Shown: positions 62,915 through 64,000 of the stretch, in pieces
How positions within the stretch are numbered: the stretch's first letter is position 1
How the letters are laid out: each line of letters starts with the position of its first letter
Program-made: the position numbers and the translations under genes
The notes under the pieces: generated by a model
What the model saw: only the letters and a program-made list of their open reading frames with translations
What the model was told of the DNA's origin: nothing
Database searches by the model: none
Assembly: GCF_001469215.1 (NCBI RefSeq)
Contig: NZ_LOFH01000001.1
Location: 727,456-791,455, forward strand
Length of the DNA: 64,000 nt
Origin: Pseudoalteromonas sp. H105
Lineage (GTDB): Bacteria > Pseudomonadota > Gammaproteobacteria > Enterobacterales > Alteromonadaceae
Reading direction: 5' to 3'

Positions 62915-63919
62915 TTATAAATACTGACCCAGAATTTTTACCTGGTCTAACATACGATTTGAGAAACCCCACTCGTTATCATACCAAGCCATTACCTTAA
63001 CTAATTTGCCTTCAGCTTTAGTTTGCGTTGAATCAAAAATTGATGACGCTGGGTTATGGTTAAAGTCGATAGAAACAAGCGGAAGCTCGTTATACTCTAA
63101 AATACCTTTCATAGACCCTTGCGCAGCGGCTTTCATCACTTCATTGATTTCAGCAGCCGTTGTTTCACGTTTTGTAATAAACGTAAAATCAACTAAAGAC
63201 ACGTTAATTGTCGGTACACGCACTGACATACCATCAAGCTTGCCTGCTAGCTCAGGTAAAACCAGACCCACAGCTTTTGCTGCGCCAGTTTTAGTTGGGA
63301 TCATTGACTGTGTTGCACTGCGCGCACGGTATAGATCAGGGTGATACACGTCTGATAAGTTTTGGTCATTAGTGTAAGCATGAATCGTGGTCATGCTGCC
63401 TTGCTCAATACCAACTGTGTCATTAATTGCTTTTGCAATTGGCGCTAAGCAGTTTGTAGTACACGAGGCATTTGAAATGATATTACTGTCAGCATTAAGT
63501 ACTTCACTGTTTACACCATGAACAACCGTTGCATCCAAATCAGTGCCTGGCGCAGAAACGATTACTTTTTTCGCACCAGCAGTGATGTGCTTAGCGGCAT
63601 CATCACGTTTGGTGAAAAAGCCAGTACATTCTAAAACAATATCTACGTCCAGCTCTTTCCAAGGTAAATTAGCAGGGTCGCGCTCTTGTGTAAGCGTAAT
63701 AACATCATCGCCAATCAACATTGTATTATCAGCAAGTGTTACTTTTTGAGAAAATTGACCATGCACTGAATCAAATTGAGTTAAATGTGCATTAACGTTA
63801 GCGGGTGCTAAATCGTTAATCGCAACAATTTTGATCTCGTTATTTTGTACAGACTCATAAAGCGCGCGTAATACATTGCGACCGATTCGGCCATAGCCAT
63901 TAATTGCTACATTAATCAT
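62915..63919 (-). CDS. gapA: glyceraldehyde-3-phosphate dehydrogenase
   Basis: GAPDH oxidises glyceraldehyde-3-phosphate with NAD and phosphate in glycolysis and the Entner-Doudoroff route. The 334-residue protein has the dinucleotide fold [16 protein letters not shown] at the N-terminus and the active-site [12 protein letters not shown] near 150. [30 protein letters not shown] is nearby and [12 protein letters not shown] lies near the end. I use the ATG at 63919 (GGGGAG upstream) and not the in-frame TTG at 63925. It follows eda by 19 nt, so it is probably read with the Entner-Doudoroff genes, in keeping with HexR-type control in this group. Confidence 0.94.
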   Translation of the reverse strand: MINVAINGYGRIGRNVLRALYESVQNNEIKIVAINDLAPANVNAHLTQFDSVHGQFSQKVTLADNTMLIGDDVITLTQERDPANLPWKELDVDIVLECTGFFTKRDDAAKHITAGAKKVIVSAPGTDLDATVVHGVNSEVLNADSNIISNASCTTNCLAPIAKAINDTVGIEQGSMTTIHAYTNDQNLSDVYHPDLYRARSATQSMIPTKTGAAKAVGLVLPELAGKLDGMSVRVPTINVSLVDFTFITKRETTAAEINEVMKAAAQGSMKGILEYNELPLVSIDFNHNPASSIFDSTQTKAEGKLVKVMAWYDNEWGFSNRMLDQVKILGQYL

Positions 63920-63938
63920 TTCCAAACTCCCCTTTAAT

Positions 63939-64000
63939 TATTTAACTTCACTTGCTTGGCGAGCAAGCGTTTCAATGGCTTGCCAGTCTTTATTTTCAAT
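63939..64000 (-). CDS. eda: probable 2-keto-3-deoxy-6-phosphogluconate aldolase, C-terminal end
   Basis: Only the last 20 codons are inside the window, ending DWQAIETLARQASEVK and stop. The closing helix pattern W-x-x-I-x-x-L-A-R-x-A fits Eda, which splits 6-phosphogluconate-derived KDPG into pyruvate and glyceraldehyde-3-phosphate, the substrate of the adjacent gapA. Gene order eda-gap is common in Alteromonadales. The short stretch makes this a probable, not firm, assignment. Confidence 0.6.

Noticed and set aside
1..64000. tRNA, rRNA, prophage, integron or complete insertion sequence
   Set aside because: I looked for cloverleaf-like and rRNA-like stretches, integrases and transposases and saw none; an automated tRNA and IS search would settle it.

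Overview
This window is about 64 kb of ordinary chromosome from a marine gammaproteobacterium of the order Alteromonadales, most likely Pseudoalteromonas. The evidence is low-GC gamma-type gene content (fabD-plsX-rpmF-yceD, yejK/yejL/yejM, fnr-uspE-ttcA), the many TonB-dependent receptors, the cbb3 oxidase cluster and the general protein style. I see no rRNA, tRNA, CRISPR array, prophage or intact insertion sequence. The species call is an inference from gene content, not from a marker alignment.

Layout. 1-5.4 kb: end of the fatty-acid/phospholipid operon (yceD, rpmF, plsX, fabD, all minus strand), the nucleotide pyrophosphatase maf/yceF, and a HAD phosphatase overlapping rluC. 5.4-8.6 kb: RNase E (rne) behind a long structured leader. 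8.7-11.5 kb: nucleoid protein yejK divergent from yejL and a shortened yejM. 11.8-15.1 kb: a small periplasmic protein, aceK and a LysR regulator. 15.1-15.7 kb: a gene-poor stretch with a likely gene remnant. 15.7-20.8 kb: lone exbD facing a FecI-FecR-TonB receptor signalling locus. 20.9-28.0 kb: LysR/exported haloacid dehalogenase pair, then TetR divergent from an RND efflux pair. 28.1-35.4 kb: PilZ-like protein, agmatine deiminase and N-carbamoylputrescine amidase, mfd, csiV and a small lipoprotein. 35.4-40.6 kb: an unknown membrane protein, a second TonB receptor and a small lipoprotein. 40.9-50.8 kb: ccoNOQP, fixH-ccoI-ccoS-safE, fnr, uspE, ttcA, a coherent low-oxygen respiration block. 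50.9-54.2 kb: secD-secF preceded by a short secreted protein. 54.4-60.7 kb: an ABC exporter, an M13 peptidase, a YebC-family protein and an LRR-kinase fusion. 60.9-64 kb: a large lipoprotein, gapA and the end of eda.

The most exciting item is the secDF locus at 50.9-54.2 kb. The 162-residue secreted protein directly upstream of secD ends in a RLSGWKDANLLY-type segment that resembles the arrest sequence of VemP, the Vibrio export-monitoring nascent chain. The 92-nt gap to secD contains an 11-bp stem and a second stem that pairs the secD ribosome binding site. This is the arrangement expected for a translational-arrest sensor that controls a secDF copy, here outside Vibrio. Other points worth a look are a TonB receptor carrying a second internal signal peptide and ribosome binding site after its STN domain, a 23-bp perfect inverted repeat between tetR and the RND genes, a YejM that lacks much of its periplasmic domain, a probably leaderless yceD mRNA, and the hairpin-rich rne leader.
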